Below, one piece after another: positions 29,776 to 39,239 of a stretch of DNA of 64,000 nt. The DNA lies in assembly GCF_000376945.1 (NCBI RefSeq), contig NZ_AQXU01000025.1, positions 873,982 through 937,981 on the forward strand, given 5' to 3'. The translations under genes and the position numbers were made by a program. This DNA is from Leeia oryzae DSM 17879 (GTDB lineage: Bacteria; Pseudomonadota; Gammaproteobacteria; Burkholderiales; Leeiaceae). Below the pieces are notes generated by a model. The model was not told the DNA's origin. It was given only the letters and a program-made list of their open reading frames with translations, and ran no database searches. Positions within the stretch are counted from its first letter, which is position 1. The number at the start of each line of letters is the position of its first letter.

Positions 29776-30471
29776 ATGCGTTTTGAATGGATGAGCTCCT
29801 ACGGCCAGTTTTTTATCGACGGCCTGACCATCACCCTGGAACTATTGCTGTGTTCCGGCGTGCTGGGCTTCCTGCTGGCCCTGGCGGTCGGTTTCGGCCG
29901 CCTGTCCCGCCAGCCCTTCATTGCCTGGCTGAGCCTGTCGTTTACCAACCTGATCCGCGGCACGCCGCTGCTGGTACAGATTTACGTGCTGTATTACGGC
30001 GTCGGCAGCCTGTTTGTCAGCTTCCCGGCGGTGCGGGACAGTTTTCTGTGGCCCTACCTGCGTGACGGCTTCTGGTACGTGGTGGTGGCGCTGGCGCTCA
30101 GCGTCGGCGGCTACGTGGGCGAAGTCATCAAGGGCGGGCTGCGTGCCGTCCCCAAAGGCGAGCTGGAAGCCGCACGTGCCCTGGGCATGCCGCCCTTCAT
30201 GACCGTACGCCGCATCTGGCTGCCGCGCGCCATCCAGATTCTGCTGCCGTCGTTGGCCGGTGAATCGGTGCTGCTGCTGAAATCCACCGCGCTGGCATCC
30301 ACCGTGGCCGTCATGGACGTACTGGGTGCTGCCAATCTGGTGCGGGCGCAAACCCTGCGCACCTACGAACCCTTGTTGTCGGTCGCCCTGATCTATCTGG
30401 TACTGGCCTGGTTGATCGAACGCGTGTTCCGCAAGCTGGAACGTCGCATCCCTGTCCGAAGTGCCATTTGA
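29776..30471 (+). CDS. Amino-acid ABC transporter permease (HisM/ArtM-like)
   Basis: A 231-residue permease, paralogous to the preceding one. Its EAA loop is EAARALGMPPFMTVRRIWLP. The ATG at 29776 follows GAGGAGAGA; an upstream in-frame start would overlap the previous gene by about 45 bases. The stop is 17 bases before the aminotransferase start, so transport and catabolism are in one operon. Confidence 0.9.
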   Translation: MRFEWMSSYGQFFIDGLTITLELLLCSGVLGFLLALAVGFGRLSRQPFIAWLSLSFTNLIRGTPLLVQIYVLYYGVGSLFVSFPAVRDSFLWPYLRDGFWYVVVALALSVGGYVGEVIKGGLRAVPKGELEAARALGMPPFMTVRRIWLPRAIQILLPSLAGESVLLLKSTALASTVAVMDVLGAANLVRAQTLRTYEPLLSVALIYLVLAWLIERVFRKLERRIPVRSAI

Positions 30472-30488
30472 CCCTCTGGAGAATTAGC

Positions 30489-31700
30489 ATGCAGTTTTCA
30501 AATCTGGTTGATCGCATTGCCGGTGAGCGGGTCGATGCCTGGAAAATCCATTCTGCCGCGCTGGAAGCCGCAGACCGGGGTGAAGATGTCATTATCCTGA
30601 GCGTGGGCGATCCGGATTTTGCCACCCCCGCCGAGATTACCGAGGCCGCCGTACAAGCCTTGCAAGATGGCGACACCCATTACAGCGCCGTCATCGGCCG
30701 CAAGGACCTGCGGCAGGAAATCGCCGCCCTGCACACCGCCCAGAGCGGGCAAGCCGTCACCGGCGATAACGTGGTGATCGTGGCCGGCGCACAAAACGGC
30801 CTGTTCTCGGTCGCCATGTGCCTGTGCCAGCCGGGGGATGAAGTGCTGGTGCCAGAGCCGATGTACCTGACCTATGAAGCCAGTATCCGTGCCAGCGGCG
30901 CTACGCTGGTGCCGGTACCGGTCGACGTGGACAACGGCTTCCATCTGGATCTGGGCCGCCTCAGCGCCGCCATCACCCCGCGCACCAAGGCCATCTTTCT
31001 GGCTACACCCTGCAACCCGACCGGCACGGTCATGACCCGTGACGAGCTGGACAGCATCGCCCGGCTGGCACGCCAGCACGACCTGTGGGTGGTGTCGGAC
31101 GAAGTCTATAGCGGCATTACCTTTGAATCTGCCCACGTCAGCATTGGCGCCTTGCCCGGCATGGCAGAACGCACCGTGACGATTAACAGCCTGTCCAAAT
31201 CCCACGCCATGGCCGGCTGGCGGCTGGGCTGGGTGGTAGGCCCGGCGGCCCTGATGACCCACATGGGCAACCTGGCCCTGTGCACGCTGTACGGCCTGCC
31301 CGGTTTCATCCAGCAAGCCGCCCGGGTGGCCGTGGCCCGCTATGCCGAGTTTGCCGGGCAAATGAAGGACACCTACCGCCGCCGCCGCGATATCACCCAC
31401 AGTTTGCTCAAAGATATCCCCGGGCTGCGCTGCAGCCTACCGGAAGCCGGCATGTTCATGATGATCGACATCCGCCAGACCGGGCTGACCGCCGACGAAT
31501 TTGCCTGGGGCCTGTTCCGCCAGACCGGCGTCTCGGTGCTGGATGCACAAGCCTTCGGCCCGTCGGCCGCCGGCTTCCTGCGCCTTGGCTTTGTGGTCAG
31601 CGAAGCGCGACTGGCGGATGCCTGCCGCCGGATTGCCCGCTACGTTGATAGCCTGGGCCTGCACGTCAGCCAACGCACACCAGAGGAAGCCCCTGTATGA
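30489..31700 (+). CDS. aruH: AruH-like arginine:pyruvate aminotransferase
   Basis: A 403-residue class I/II PLP aminotransferase. The PLP lysine is in SLSKSHAMAGWRLGW, and ATPCNPTGTVMTRDEL and SDEVYSGITFE carry the cofactor-binding asparagine and aspartate/tyrosine. Length agrees with AruH of Pseudomonas aeruginosa (393). GGAG precedes the ATG at 30489. The downstream thiamine-diphosphate decarboxylase overlaps by 4 bases, the same pairing as aruH-aruI, in which arginine is transaminated to 2-ketoarginine and then decarboxylated. Because the cluster also makes citrulline, a preference for citrulline or another basic amino acid cannot be excluded. Confidence 0.8.
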   Translation: MQFSNLVDRIAGERVDAWKIHSAALEAADRGEDVIILSVGDPDFATPAEITEAAVQALQDGDTHYSAVIGRKDLRQEIAALHTAQSGQAVTGDNVVIVAGAQNGLFSVAMCLCQPGDEVLVPEPMYLTYEASIRASGATLVPVPVDVDNGFHLDLGRLSAAITPRTKAIFLATPCNPTGTVMTRDELDSIARLARQHDLWVVSDEVYSGITFESAHVSIGALPGMAERTVTINSLSKSHAMAGWRLGWVVGPAALMTHMGNLALCTLYGLPGFIQQAARVAVARYAEFAGQMKDTYRRRRDITHSLLKDIPGLRCSLPEAGMFMMIDIRQTGLTADEFAWGLFRQTGVSVLDAQAFGPSAAGFLRLGFVVSEARLADACRRIARYVDSLGLHVSQRTPEEAPV

Positions 31701-33298
31701 AAACCCTGGGCATGTACCTGACCGAATACCTGGCCGCTTATGACGTCGATACCGTGTTCGGCATCCCCGGGGTGCACACCATCGAACTGTACCGCAGCCT
31801 GGCCGACAGCAAGATCCGCCATGTCACGGCGCGCCACGAACAAAGCCTTGGCTTCATGGCCGACGGTTACGCCCGCGTCAGCGGCAAGCCCGGGGTGTGT
31901 TTTGTGATTACCGGCCCGGGTCTCACCAATATCGCCACCGCCATGGGGCAGGCGTATGCAGACTCCATCCCGATGTTGGTCATCTCGGGCGTCAACGCCC
32001 GCGGCAAACTGGGCTCCGGCAACGGTTGCCTGCACGAGCTGCCAGACCAGCATGCGCTGGCCAAAGAAGTCTCTGCCTTCAGCCATAGCATTACCCACCC
32101 GGCCGAGCTGCCGCAAGTACTGGCCCGTGCTTTTGCCATCTTTGACGGCGCACGGCCAAGACCGGTACATATCGAAATCCCCATGGACCTGATGTCGGCC
32201 CCGGCTGATAGCCTGCCGGCGATTCCGACGCAGCCGGTCCGGATCCGGAAAGGCGCCGCCAACCAGTCGCTGATCGAGCACGCCGCCAGCCTGCTGGTGC
32301 AGGCCAAAAAACCGCTGATCCTGGCGGGCGGGGGAGCCATTCCGGCCGCCCAGCACATCGAGCAGCTGGCCGAAACCCTGGACGCCCCTACGGTGATGAC
32401 CATCAACGCCCGCGGCATGCTGCCGGACCATCACCCGCTGGGCGTCTCCTACAGTGCCTCCTTGCCGGCCATCCGCCAGCTGGTGGCAGACAGCGACGTG
32501 GTACTGGCCATCGGCACCGAAATCGGCCCTACCGATTACGACATGTACGTGGACGGCCAGTTTAACCTGCCAGGGACGCTGATCCGCATCGACATCGATC
32601 CGGAACAGCTGTTCCGCAACCGGGCAGCCGATGTACCGCTGTTGGGCGACGCGGTAGAAACCGTGCAGCAGCTGCAGCGGCAACTTGGCCAACAACGCGG
32701 TGAACACCCCCAGCCAGGCCAGGGGGCAGAACGCGCGGCAGCCGCCAGCGAAATCTGCCGAGGCGAGCTGGACGCGCAAACCCGGACCGACCTCGCCTTT
32801 CTCAACCAGGTACGCGACTGCATTCCCAACGCCGTGTGGGTGGGGGATTCCACCCGCATGGTGTACGCCGGCAACCTCGGTTTTTCTGCCTTTGCCCCGG
32901 CCAGCTGGTTTAACGCCTCTGTCGGCTTTGGTGCGCTGGGCTACGGCTTGCCGGCCGCCATCGGTGCCGGCATTGCGCTGGCAGAACGGCCGGTTATCTG
33001 CCTGGCCGGCGATGGCGGCTTCCAGTTCACGCTGGCCGAACTCGGCACGGCGGTCGAAACCGGTGCCCGGCTGGTGGTACTGCTGCTGAACAACCACGGC
33101 TACGGCGAGATCAAGTCGGCCATGCAGGCGGCAGACGTCCCGCCCGTCGGGGTCGACCTGCACACGCCAGACTTTGTCGGCATCGCCCGCGCCTACGGCT
33201 GGACGGCCGACAAGCGCGACCCGACGGTGCCACTACAGCACCAGCTGGACACCCTGATGGCCAGCGGCCACCCGGTGCTGCTGGAAATCATCGACTAA
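31697..33298 (+). CDS. aruI: AruI-like 2-ketoarginine decarboxylase
   Basis: A 533-residue thiamine-diphosphate enzyme of the acetolactate-synthase family. The N-terminal part has the catalytic glutamate region (HEQSLGFMADGYARVSGKPG) and the C-terminal part the diphosphate/magnesium motif GDGGFQFTLAEL ... LNNHGYGE. The ATGA overlap with the aminotransferase gene points to coupled translation. AruI converts 5-guanidino-2-oxopentanoate to 4-guanidinobutyraldehyde. A true acetolactate synthase is unlikely because no small subunit gene follows and the context is catabolic. The aldehyde dehydrogenase needed next is not in the window; the ureohydrolase at 11.6 kb could act after it. Confidence 0.8.
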   Translation: MKTLGMYLTEYLAAYDVDTVFGIPGVHTIELYRSLADSKIRHVTARHEQSLGFMADGYARVSGKPGVCFVITGPGLTNIATAMGQAYADSIPMLVISGVNARGKLGSGNGCLHELPDQHALAKEVSAFSHSITHPAELPQVLARAFAIFDGARPRPVHIEIPMDLMSAPADSLPAIPTQPVRIRKGAANQSLIEHAASLLVQAKKPLILAGGGAIPAAQHIEQLAETLDAPTVMTINARGMLPDHHPLGVSYSASLPAIRQLVADSDVVLAIGTEIGPTDYDMYVDGQFNLPGTLIRIDIDPEQLFRNRAADVPLLGDAVETVQQLQRQLGQQRGEHPQPGQGAERAAAASEICRGELDAQTRTDLAFLNQVRDCIPNAVWVGDSTRMVYAGNLGFSAFAPASWFNASVGFGALGYGLPAAIGAGIALAERPVICLAGDGGFQFTLAELGTAVETGARLVVLLLNNHGYGEIKSAMQAADVPPVGVDLHTPDFVGIARAYGWTADKRDPTVPLQHQLDTLMASGHPVLLEIID

Positions 33299-33388
33299 CC
33301 CGCAACCGGACGCGGCCACCCGCAGCACCCGCCGCGTCCCGACCATCGCAGCACGATTGTTGTTTTCACCCAGACGAGGCTACGCATC

Positions 33389-34150
33389 ATGCATTTTACC
33401 CATGCCATTACCCGCATTCCGGCCGACACGGTGGCCAGCGGCCTGACCACCGCCAACATCGGCCAGCCAGACCCGCAAAAAACCCGCGCGCAATTCCGCG
33501 ACTATGTCGACATCCTGCACCGCCTGGGTCTGACCGTTACCACCCTGCCACCGGCACCGGCCTACCCGGATGCCCACTTTGTCGAAGATACCGCGGTGAT
33601 GATGCCGGAACTGGCCGTCATCACCCATCCGGGCGCCCCGTCCCGCCAGGGCGAGGTCGATACCATCGCCCCGCTGGTGTCACGCTTCCGCCCCATTGTC
33701 ACCATGTCGGCCAGCGCCAACATGGACGGTGGCGACGTACTGATGATCGACAAGCACTTCTTTGTCGGCCTCACCAGCCGTACCAATCAGGCCGGCGTCG
33801 ATGAATTTGCTGCGGCCATCCGCCCTCACGGCTACAAGCTGACCGTGGTCGAGGTTACCGATGGCCTGCACCTGAAATCCATCGTCAACTATGTCGGCAA
33901 AAACACCCTGATCCTGTCGCAAGACTACGCCGGTCACCCGGCTTTTGATGGCTATAACCAGCTGATTCTGGCCAAGGAAGAAGAATACGCCGGCAATACC
34001 CTGTGGATTAACGATACCCTGATCACCCCGAGTGGCTATCCGGACACGCTGGCTAAACTGAAAACCCTCGGCCTGCCCATCATCGAAACCGATACCAGCG
34101 AAATCCGCAAGATGGACGGCGGTCTGACCTGCATGTCCCTGCGCTTCTAA
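33389..34150 (+). CDS. ddaH: Dimethylarginine dimethylaminohydrolase
   Basis: A 253-residue amidinotransferase-fold hydrolase, practically the length of the Pseudomonas aeruginosa enzyme (254). The catalytic histidine H161 (DGLHLKSIVNYVG) and cysteine C248 near the C-terminus (GGLTCMSLRF) align with H162 and C249 of that enzyme. FVEDTAV and NMDGGDV hold the conserved acidic residues. It hydrolyses asymmetric dimethylarginine or monomethylarginine to citrulline plus dimethylamine or methylamine. It is the last gene of the transporter operon, before a strong terminator. Confidence 0.88.
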   Translation: MHFTHAITRIPADTVASGLTTANIGQPDPQKTRAQFRDYVDILHRLGLTVTTLPPAPAYPDAHFVEDTAVMMPELAVITHPGAPSRQGEVDTIAPLVSRFRPIVTMSASANMDGGDVLMIDKHFFVGLTSRTNQAGVDEFAAAIRPHGYKLTVVEVTDGLHLKSIVNYVGKNTLILSQDYAGHPAFDGYNQLILAKEEEYAGNTLWINDTLITPSGYPDTLAKLKTLGLPIIETDTSEIRKMDGGLTCMSLRF

Positions 34151-34214
34151 CCCTTTCGTCCGGCTGTCTTGTACAGCCGGGCGACTTTGGTGGCTCTCTC
34201 CCTCAAGGAGATTC

Positions 34215-34247
34215 AGCCCCGTCCGCAACCCGGGCGGGGCTTTTTTT
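34215..34247 (+). terminator. Rho-independent terminator after ddaH
   Basis: AGCCCCG (34215-34221) pairs with CGGGGCT (34235-34241), followed by a run of seven T (34241-34247). It lies 65 bases past the ddaH stop and closes the operon. Confidence 0.88.
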
Positions 34248-34306
34248 GTCTGCCGTTTACAGGGACTGCGTGTCTGCCATCTGCCCAGTCAGCTAAACAC
34301 GGCCAT

Positions 34307-34318
34307 TTTTGATCAAAA
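34307..34318. promoter_or_regulatory. Palindrome TTTTGATCAAAA upstream of the chemoreceptor
   Basis: A perfect 12-bp dyad in the 300-base region before the Aer-like gene. It resembles compacted FNR/CRP half-sites (TTGAT...ATCAA without the spacer), so it is weaker evidence than the next site. Confidence 0.35.
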
Positions 34319-34349
34319 TCACGTTTTCCATCCCAATGTCTTAAAAAAT

Positions 34350-34363
34350 TTGACCTAGGTCAA
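34350..34363. promoter_or_regulatory. FNR/ANR-like box
   Basis: TTGACCTAGGTCAA is a perfect 14-bp palindrome of the form TTGAC-N4-GTCAA, close to the FNR/ANR consensus TTGAT-N4-ATCAA. It lies about 190 bases before the start of a PAS-type aerotaxis receptor gene, and the 300-base region holds nothing else I can identify. Oxygen-responsive control of the receptor is a plausible reading. Confidence 0.55.
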
Positions 34364-34552
34364 AGAATTGCACAGGTGTTCACCAGAACATGTATTGTGT
34401 CTCATCTGTTGCAATTCGCAACCGGGTGAGCCCTGTTTTCAGTTTCAGATCAGGCTCTTAACGCGATTTATATTTAACGCTGACATGCTTTTACACACCG
34501 TCAGGGGGCATGGCACCTTGCCCCTCAACCCTTACCCGACCATGAAGCGACC

Positions 34553-36193
34553 ATGAAGAAGAATCTGCCCGTTACAGACATCCGCCGGCCCGTGCCGGAA
34601 GGTAAATACCTGGTATCCACCACCAACCTCAAAGGCATCATCACCTCGGTGAACGATGAATTCATGCAGGTGTGCGGTTTTACCGAAGCAGAACTGATTG
34701 GCAAAAACCATAACCTCATCCGCCACCCGGACATGCCGCCGGCAGCGTTCCAGGATCTGTGGGACACCCTCAAGCAAGGCAAACCGTGGCACGGCGTGGT
34801 CAAAAACCGCTGCGCCAATGGCGACTACTACTGGGTCGATGCGCTGGTGGTCCCGATTCTGGAAGGCGATCAGGTCACCGGCTACATGTCGGTACGGCAG
34901 CAACCGACGGAAGCGCAAGTAGCAGCGGCCGATGCCCTCTACCGCGCAATCAACGCCAAACAGGCCCGCCTGCCGGGCATCCCGCTGCTGCATCGCGTCC
35001 CGCTCAATACCTGGTTCAACCTGCTGCTGATCACCATCAGCCTCGCGTTGGTCGGTGCTGCGTTTCCGGAACGGTTCCTGCCGGAAATCGCCTGGATCGC
35101 CCGCCACTTCTACCTGATCAACCTGTTCTGCTCCGGTCTGGGTATCTTGTCCGCCGCCGGCCTGATCCTGCTCAAGCGCAGCATCTTCCGCAATACCCGC
35201 TTCATCACCCGGCTGCTGAACAACATCGCCACCGGTAACCTGACCGATACCATCCCGCTCAACCGGCACGACGAACTGGGCCAGCAGCTGGATGCCCTGG
35301 TCACCATGCAGACCCACCTGAAGATCCTGATCTCCAATATCGCCGGCGCCGTGGCCTCGCTCACCCAGAGCAGCGAAGAACTGGTGGCCTGCTCGCACAA
35401 AACCCACCTGTCGTCGTCCGAGCAATCCGCTTCGGTCGCCAAAATCGCGCAGGACATCGACCGCATCAAGTCCACCATTGCCGATGTGGCCGACGGCGCG
35501 CACCTCACCGCCAATACCGTCTCCAATACCCGCGCCCACGTCACGCACGCCAACCGGCAGATGGATCTCAGCCGCGATGCCTCCCGCCAGGTGGTCACCA
35601 CCGTGACCCAGGCCAGCACCAGCATGGCCAGCCTGTTCGAGTCCATCCAGGCCATCGGCACCCTCACCGATTCTATTAAGGGCATGTCGGAGCAAACCAA
35701 CCTGCTGGCGCTGAACGCGGCCATCGAGGCCGCCCGCGCGGGTGAAGCCGGACGCGGCTTTTCCGTGGTGGCAGACGAAGTGCGCAAACTGGCCGAAAAC
35801 TCCGCCACCCAGACCCGTGTCATCACCGACACCATTCAGGAAATCCAGCGCATTACCCAGATTGTCACCCACGAGATGGCGCAGGCCGGCAGCCACGTCA
35901 CCAGTACCGATCAGGCCATGGCCCAGGGGCAAAGTACCCTTACCACGGTGTCCGAGCACGTCAACGAGGTCACCCGGCTGTCAAACGACATCGCGCTGGC
36001 CACCAAAGACCAGCACGACGCCACCACCGACGTCATGCAGCATATCGGCAGCATCCTGTCGGGCATCGACGACAACATGAGTACCATCCGCGAGATGAAA
36101 GGCCGGTCCGAGACCATCCAGTGTGCGTCGTCAGAGTTGTTGAAACAGGTGGGGCACTTCAAGCTGACCCGGCTGGCTGGCAGCAACGCCTGA
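34553..36193 (+). CDS. Aer-like PAS chemoreceptor
   Basis: A 546-residue methyl-accepting chemotaxis protein. An N-terminal PAS domain (about 10-130; [31 protein letters not shown] in two pieces) is typical of Aer, which senses redox state through FAD. Two membrane segments follow (about 155-175 and 185-210), with a short cytoplasmic HAMP-like stretch and a long coiled-coil signalling domain with the hairpin tip [34 protein letters not shown] (in segments). No periplasmic sensor domain is present. It is monocistronic as far as can be seen. It would steer swimming toward favourable oxygen or redox conditions. Confidence 0.9.
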   Translation: MKKNLPVTDIRRPVPEGKYLVSTTNLKGIITSVNDEFMQVCGFTEAELIGKNHNLIRHPDMPPAAFQDLWDTLKQGKPWHGVVKNRCANGDYYWVDALVVPILEGDQVTGYMSVRQQPTEAQVAAADALYRAINAKQARLPGIPLLHRVPLNTWFNLLLITISLALVGAAFPERFLPEIAWIARHFYLINLFCSGLGILSAAGLILLKRSIFRNTRFITRLLNNIATGNLTDTIPLNRHDELGQQLDALVTMQTHLKILISNIAGAVASLTQSSEELVACSHKTHLSSSEQSASVAKIAQDIDRIKSTIADVADGAHLTANTVSNTRAHVTHANRQMDLSRDASRQVVTTVTQASTSMASLFESIQAIGTLTDSIKGMSEQTNLLALNAAIEAARAGEAGRGFSVVADEVRKLAENSATQTRVITDTIQEIQRITQIVTHEMAQAGSHVTSTDQAMAQGQSTLTTVSEHVNEVTRLSNDIALATKDQHDATTDVMQHIGSILSGIDDNMSTIREMKGRSETIQCASSELLKQVGHFKLTRLAGSNA

Positions 36194-36250
36194 GATCAGG
36201 CGGTACCACAGCACGGGCAGATTTGGGGTTACAACAGAAAGGGGATCAGT

Positions 36251-36484
36251 TCAGCTGCGGTTGGCAAACTTGGGCGGGGCAGGCGGCGTCTCGCCCTCGG
36301 GTGTTGCCTCCGGGGTCTGGGCTTCCAGCCCCCATTCATACCAGTCGTCCCCGAAAATCTCCATCGGGTGCTGGGTCCGGGTAGAACCGTTGCCGCAGGC
36401 TAACGCATCCACCGGGCAATACTTGTCGCACCCCCAGCAGATACGCTCCGGGTGCGCAGGGTGAATCGGGAATTTTTTGGCCAT
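36251..36484 (-). CDS. DUF3079-family small cysteine-rich protein
   Basis: A 77-residue protein beginning MAKKFPIHPAHPERICWGC. The central CWGCDKYCPVDALACGNG has four cysteines in ferredoxin-like spacing (CxxCxxxCP...C), as in the DUF3079 family of uncharacterised proteobacterial proteins, and so may bind metal. The ATG at 36484 is used; the frame is open to 36535 but that leader looks random. It is convergent with the chemoreceptor gene. Function unknown. Confidence 0.72.
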   Translation of the reverse strand: MAKKFPIHPAHPERICWGCDKYCPVDALACGNGSTRTQHPMEIFGDDWYEWGLEAQTPEATPEGETPPAPPKFANRS

Positions 36485-36684
36485 GATCGTCGTTCCGCCA
36501 TCATCAACAGACAGGGAAGCTGGGCAGACAGGCAAAGGTGCCTGCGGTCTGCCAGCCGGTAACGTAATGCTACCACCCCGTGCGCGGGGTTTCTTTGATC
36601 CAGATTAGGCCGGCGACACACCAGCTGTCTACCGGCCAACCCATATTACCCGCCCGCGCAGCACGCACGGGCGGAGCGCACCGC

Positions 36685-37482
36685 TTACCCCTCCCGCACC
36701 ACCGGAAACCAGTCCTCGCGCAAGACATCCCCCGGTTGCATATTGTGCCCCGGGTATGGCGGCGAGGTTCTGCCCGGGCGCTCCACATAACGCACGTCAT
36801 CCCCCACCCAGCGTAAAGACAGCGCCCGGCGTCTGGCTGCGGTCGGGTTGCCGCGCGCACCGTGCACAGTCGCAAAATTAAACAGCACCGCGTCGCCCGG
36901 TTCCATCGCCCACTCCAGCACCTGCATGCTCGGGTCGTTGTCCGGGTCCGGCACCGGCAGATACTGGTCTGCGGTGGCAAAAAAGTCCGAGTTATCCTTC
37001 CAGCGTACCGGCAGCACCATTTTCTCCCAGCGGTGGGAGCCGGCAATCATCCGCAGCGTCGCTTCCTTCACCGGGTCTACCGGTATCCAGAAACTCACCG
37101 TCTGCTGGCCCTCGGTAAAGTAATACGGAATATCCTGATGCCACGGCGTGGGCCGCTGTGTGCCAGGCTCTTTCACCAGCACATGGTCGTGGAAGAACTG
37201 CGCCTTTTGCGACTGCATCGCCGTTGCCGCAATCTCCGCCGCGGGCGATTCAAAAATCACCTTGCGGAACTCGGGGATGCGCTCCCAGTTGCAGTAATCA
37301 TCAAAAAACCGCCCCGGCTCGTCAGACAACAAGTTATCCGCCGCATACGGCCCGCGTTCGCGCAAGTTCCGCTCAATGCCCGCCGTCATGGTCTCTACCC
37401 AGTCCTTGAACACCCCGCGCAAGCACACGGCACCATCACGCTGAAAAGCCGCTATCTCTTCTTCCGTCATCCACGCTGCCAT
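36685..37482 (-). CDS. PhyH-family 2-oxoglutarate/Fe(II) oxygenase
   Basis: A 265-residue phytanoyl-CoA-dioxygenase-family protein. The iron ligands are H115 and D117 (TPWHQDIPYY) and H207 (ATVHGARGN), with downstream arginines (RRRALSLRW) for 2-oxoglutarate. Bacterial PhyH proteins hydroxylate small molecules such as ectoine, phosphonates or antibiotic intermediates, and this one cannot be assigned. A divergent LysR gene starts 127 bases away and probably controls it. Confidence 0.85.
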   Translation of the reverse strand: MAAWMTEEEIAAFQRDGAVCLRGVFKDWVETMTAGIERNLRERGPYAADNLLSDEPGRFFDDYCNWERIPEFRKVIFESPAAEIAATAMQSQKAQFFHDHVLVKEPGTQRPTPWHQDIPYYFTEGQQTVSFWIPVDPVKEATLRMIAGSHRWEKMVLPVRWKDNSDFFATADQYLPVPDPDNDPSMQVLEWAMEPGDAVLFNFATVHGARGNPTAARRRALSLRWVGDDVRYVERPGRTSPPYPGHNMQPGDVLREDWFPVVREG

Positions 37483-37609
37483 ACATCCCCCACTGGTTCA
37501 GTGCTTGATTAGACCGGCACCCGTCAACGGGCCGGTGACAAATCAATTATTGCATCGGCACTTCAAAAGATTAAATAATAAGAACCGATATGGCTCACCG
37601 GATTTTCTG

Positions 37610-38533
37610 ATGAAGATACACCTGCGACAACTCCGCTACGCACTGGCCACCGCCCGGCTCGGCAACATGACCCAGGCCGCAGACAGCCTGTTTGTCTCGC
37701 AACCGGCCATCTCCACCGCCATCAACGAGCTAGAAGCCCTGTACGGCCAGGCGCTGTTCATCCGCCAGCGCGGTACCGGCATGACGCTCACCCCGTTTGG
37801 CAAGCGCGTCATGCAAAAGGCCAGCCAGATACTGCGAGACGCCAACGAGCTGGAAAACCTCGGCAACGATGTCACCCACCTGCAAGGCGAACTGGTACTC
37901 GGCTGCTTTGTAGACCTGGCCCCCTACTGCCTGCCGCAGCTGCTCAAGCGTCTGCACGTCAGCCACCCGCATATCCGCGTCATCATCCAGGAAGCCGGCT
38001 TTGACGATATCGCCCGCCAGCTGGCCAACGGCGGCATGGACCTGGCCCTCAGTTACGACCTGGGCCTGCCACCCGGCATGCACAACACCATCTGCTGCGA
38101 GCTGCCCGCCTACGCCATGCTGCCGCCAGACCACCCGCTGACCCATCAGCCCGCCGTATCGCTGGCAGAGCTCGCCGCCCACCCGCTCATCCTCACCAAC
38201 CAGAGCTACAGCTGGCAACACGTGCTGGACCTGTTCCGCTTCTACCAGCTGCAACCGCAGCAGCTCTACCGCACCCACTCCTTCGAGCTGCAACGCGGCA
38301 TGGTCGCCAACGGCCTTGGCGTGGCCATTGCCTACACCCGCCCGGTGGGCGACCACTGCTACGACGGCAGCCGCGTCGCAATCCGCCCCATTGCCGACCC
38401 CATCCCCATGCAGCGCATCTTGCTCTCGCGCGATGGCACCCGGCCCGAAACCGCCATCACCACCGCCTTTAGCAACATCGCCTTGGCGTGGTTTGCCGGC
38501 AGAACCGTCTTTGGCACCAACGATAACGCTTAG
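37610..38533 (+). CDS. LysR-family regulator, divergent from the PhyH gene
   Basis: A 307-residue LysR protein starting MKIHLRQLRYALATARLGNMTQAA, with helix-turn-helix at about 18-40 and an effector domain from about 92. The ATG at 37610 is the usual LysR N-terminus; the frame is open 105 bases upstream but that part is not LysR-like. It probably regulates the PhyH oxygenase gene transcribed away from it. Confidence 0.86.
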   Translation: MKIHLRQLRYALATARLGNMTQAADSLFVSQPAISTAINELEALYGQALFIRQRGTGMTLTPFGKRVMQKASQILRDANELENLGNDVTHLQGELVLGCFVDLAPYCLPQLLKRLHVSHPHIRVIIQEAGFDDIARQLANGGMDLALSYDLGLPPGMHNTICCELPAYAMLPPDHPLTHQPAVSLAELAAHPLILTNQSYSWQHVLDLFRFYQLQPQQLYRTHSFELQRGMVANGLGVAIAYTRPVGDHCYDGSRVAIRPIADPIPMQRILLSRDGTRPETAITTAFSNIALAWFAGRTVFGTNDNA

Positions 38534-38843
38534 CCATTTCAGCTCAGAGCAGGCTCAAAGCAGGCTCACGGCCGGTACCCGCCGGCCCACCCCGCCATAA
38601 CCGACAAATGGATATGGTAATCATTCACTATCAGGCGCATCATTAAAAATGCTCGGCAAGCGGCAGCACCTGCCATTGCCGGATCACCCGCCATCCGCGA
38701 CCGTCCCCCACCAGCCCGGCCACCGCATGACCACATCCGGCGTTGCACCGTGTCTGCCCGCTGTTTCACCACAGACGCCTGACTCACCACGTGCATGACC
38801 ACCTCATGGCGTCACCCCAAACGACAGACAAGGAGGATCACAA
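38534..38843. other. Intergenic region upstream of the DUF4242 gene
   Basis: About 310 bases without a gene. An 11-base sequence (AGCAGGCTCA plus flank) occurs twice in tandem at about 38545-38570. The right end holds a strong AAGGAGG ribosome site for the next gene. No clear promoter or terminator is visible. Confidence 0.45.
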
Positions 38844-39116
38844 ATGCCCAAATACGTTATCGAACGCGACATCCCCGGGGCCGGCAAACTCTCCGCCGCA
38901 GACCTCAAAGGCATCTCGCAAAAATCCTGCGGCGTCCTCAGCAGCATGGGCCCGCAAATCCAGTGGCAGCACAGCTACGTGACTGATGACAAAGTCTACT
39001 GCGTCTACATTGCGCCAGATGAAGAAGCCGTGAGGAAGCACGCCGAAATGGGCGGCTTCCCCGTCAACAAGATCTCAAAAGTCACCACCATTATTGACCC
39101 GATCACCGCAGAATAA
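38844..39116 (+). CDS. DUF4242-family protein
   Basis: A 90-residue protein (MPKYVIERDIPGAGKLSAADL start) with the ferredoxin-like-fold pattern of DUF4242. A member from Streptomyces has been described as a nickel-binding protein. SYVTDDKVYCVYIAPDEEAVRKHAEMGGFP (in segments) is the family core with a conserved histidine and cysteine. AAGGAGG lies 7 bases upstream, so it is probably well expressed. A terminator follows. Role unknown. Confidence 0.8.
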   Translation: MPKYVIERDIPGAGKLSAADLKGISQKSCGVLSSMGPQIQWQHSYVTDDKVYCVYIAPDEEAVRKHAEMGGFPVNKISKVTTIIDPITAE

Positions 39117-39164
39117 GCATGCCCGGCCGGCTGTTTAATCCCGGCGAGTCTGCACCATTATCCG

Positions 39165-39198
39165 CTGCCAGTTGCTTTAACCCGACTGGCAGTTTTTT
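39165..39198 (+). terminator. Rho-independent terminator after the DUF4242 gene
   Basis: CTGCCAGT (39165-39172) pairs with ACTGGCAG (39185-39192) and is followed by six T. It lies about 50 bases past the stop of the DUF4242 gene. Confidence 0.85.
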
Positions 39199-39239
39199 GG
39201 TTTTACACAAGGATCGTGGTCAAGATACGGTGATGCCAC

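Noticed and set aside
31697-33298. Acetolactate synthase for branched-chain synthesis
   Set aside because: No regulatory subunit gene, catabolic neighbours, and a 4-base overlap with an AruH-like aminotransferase favour AruI.
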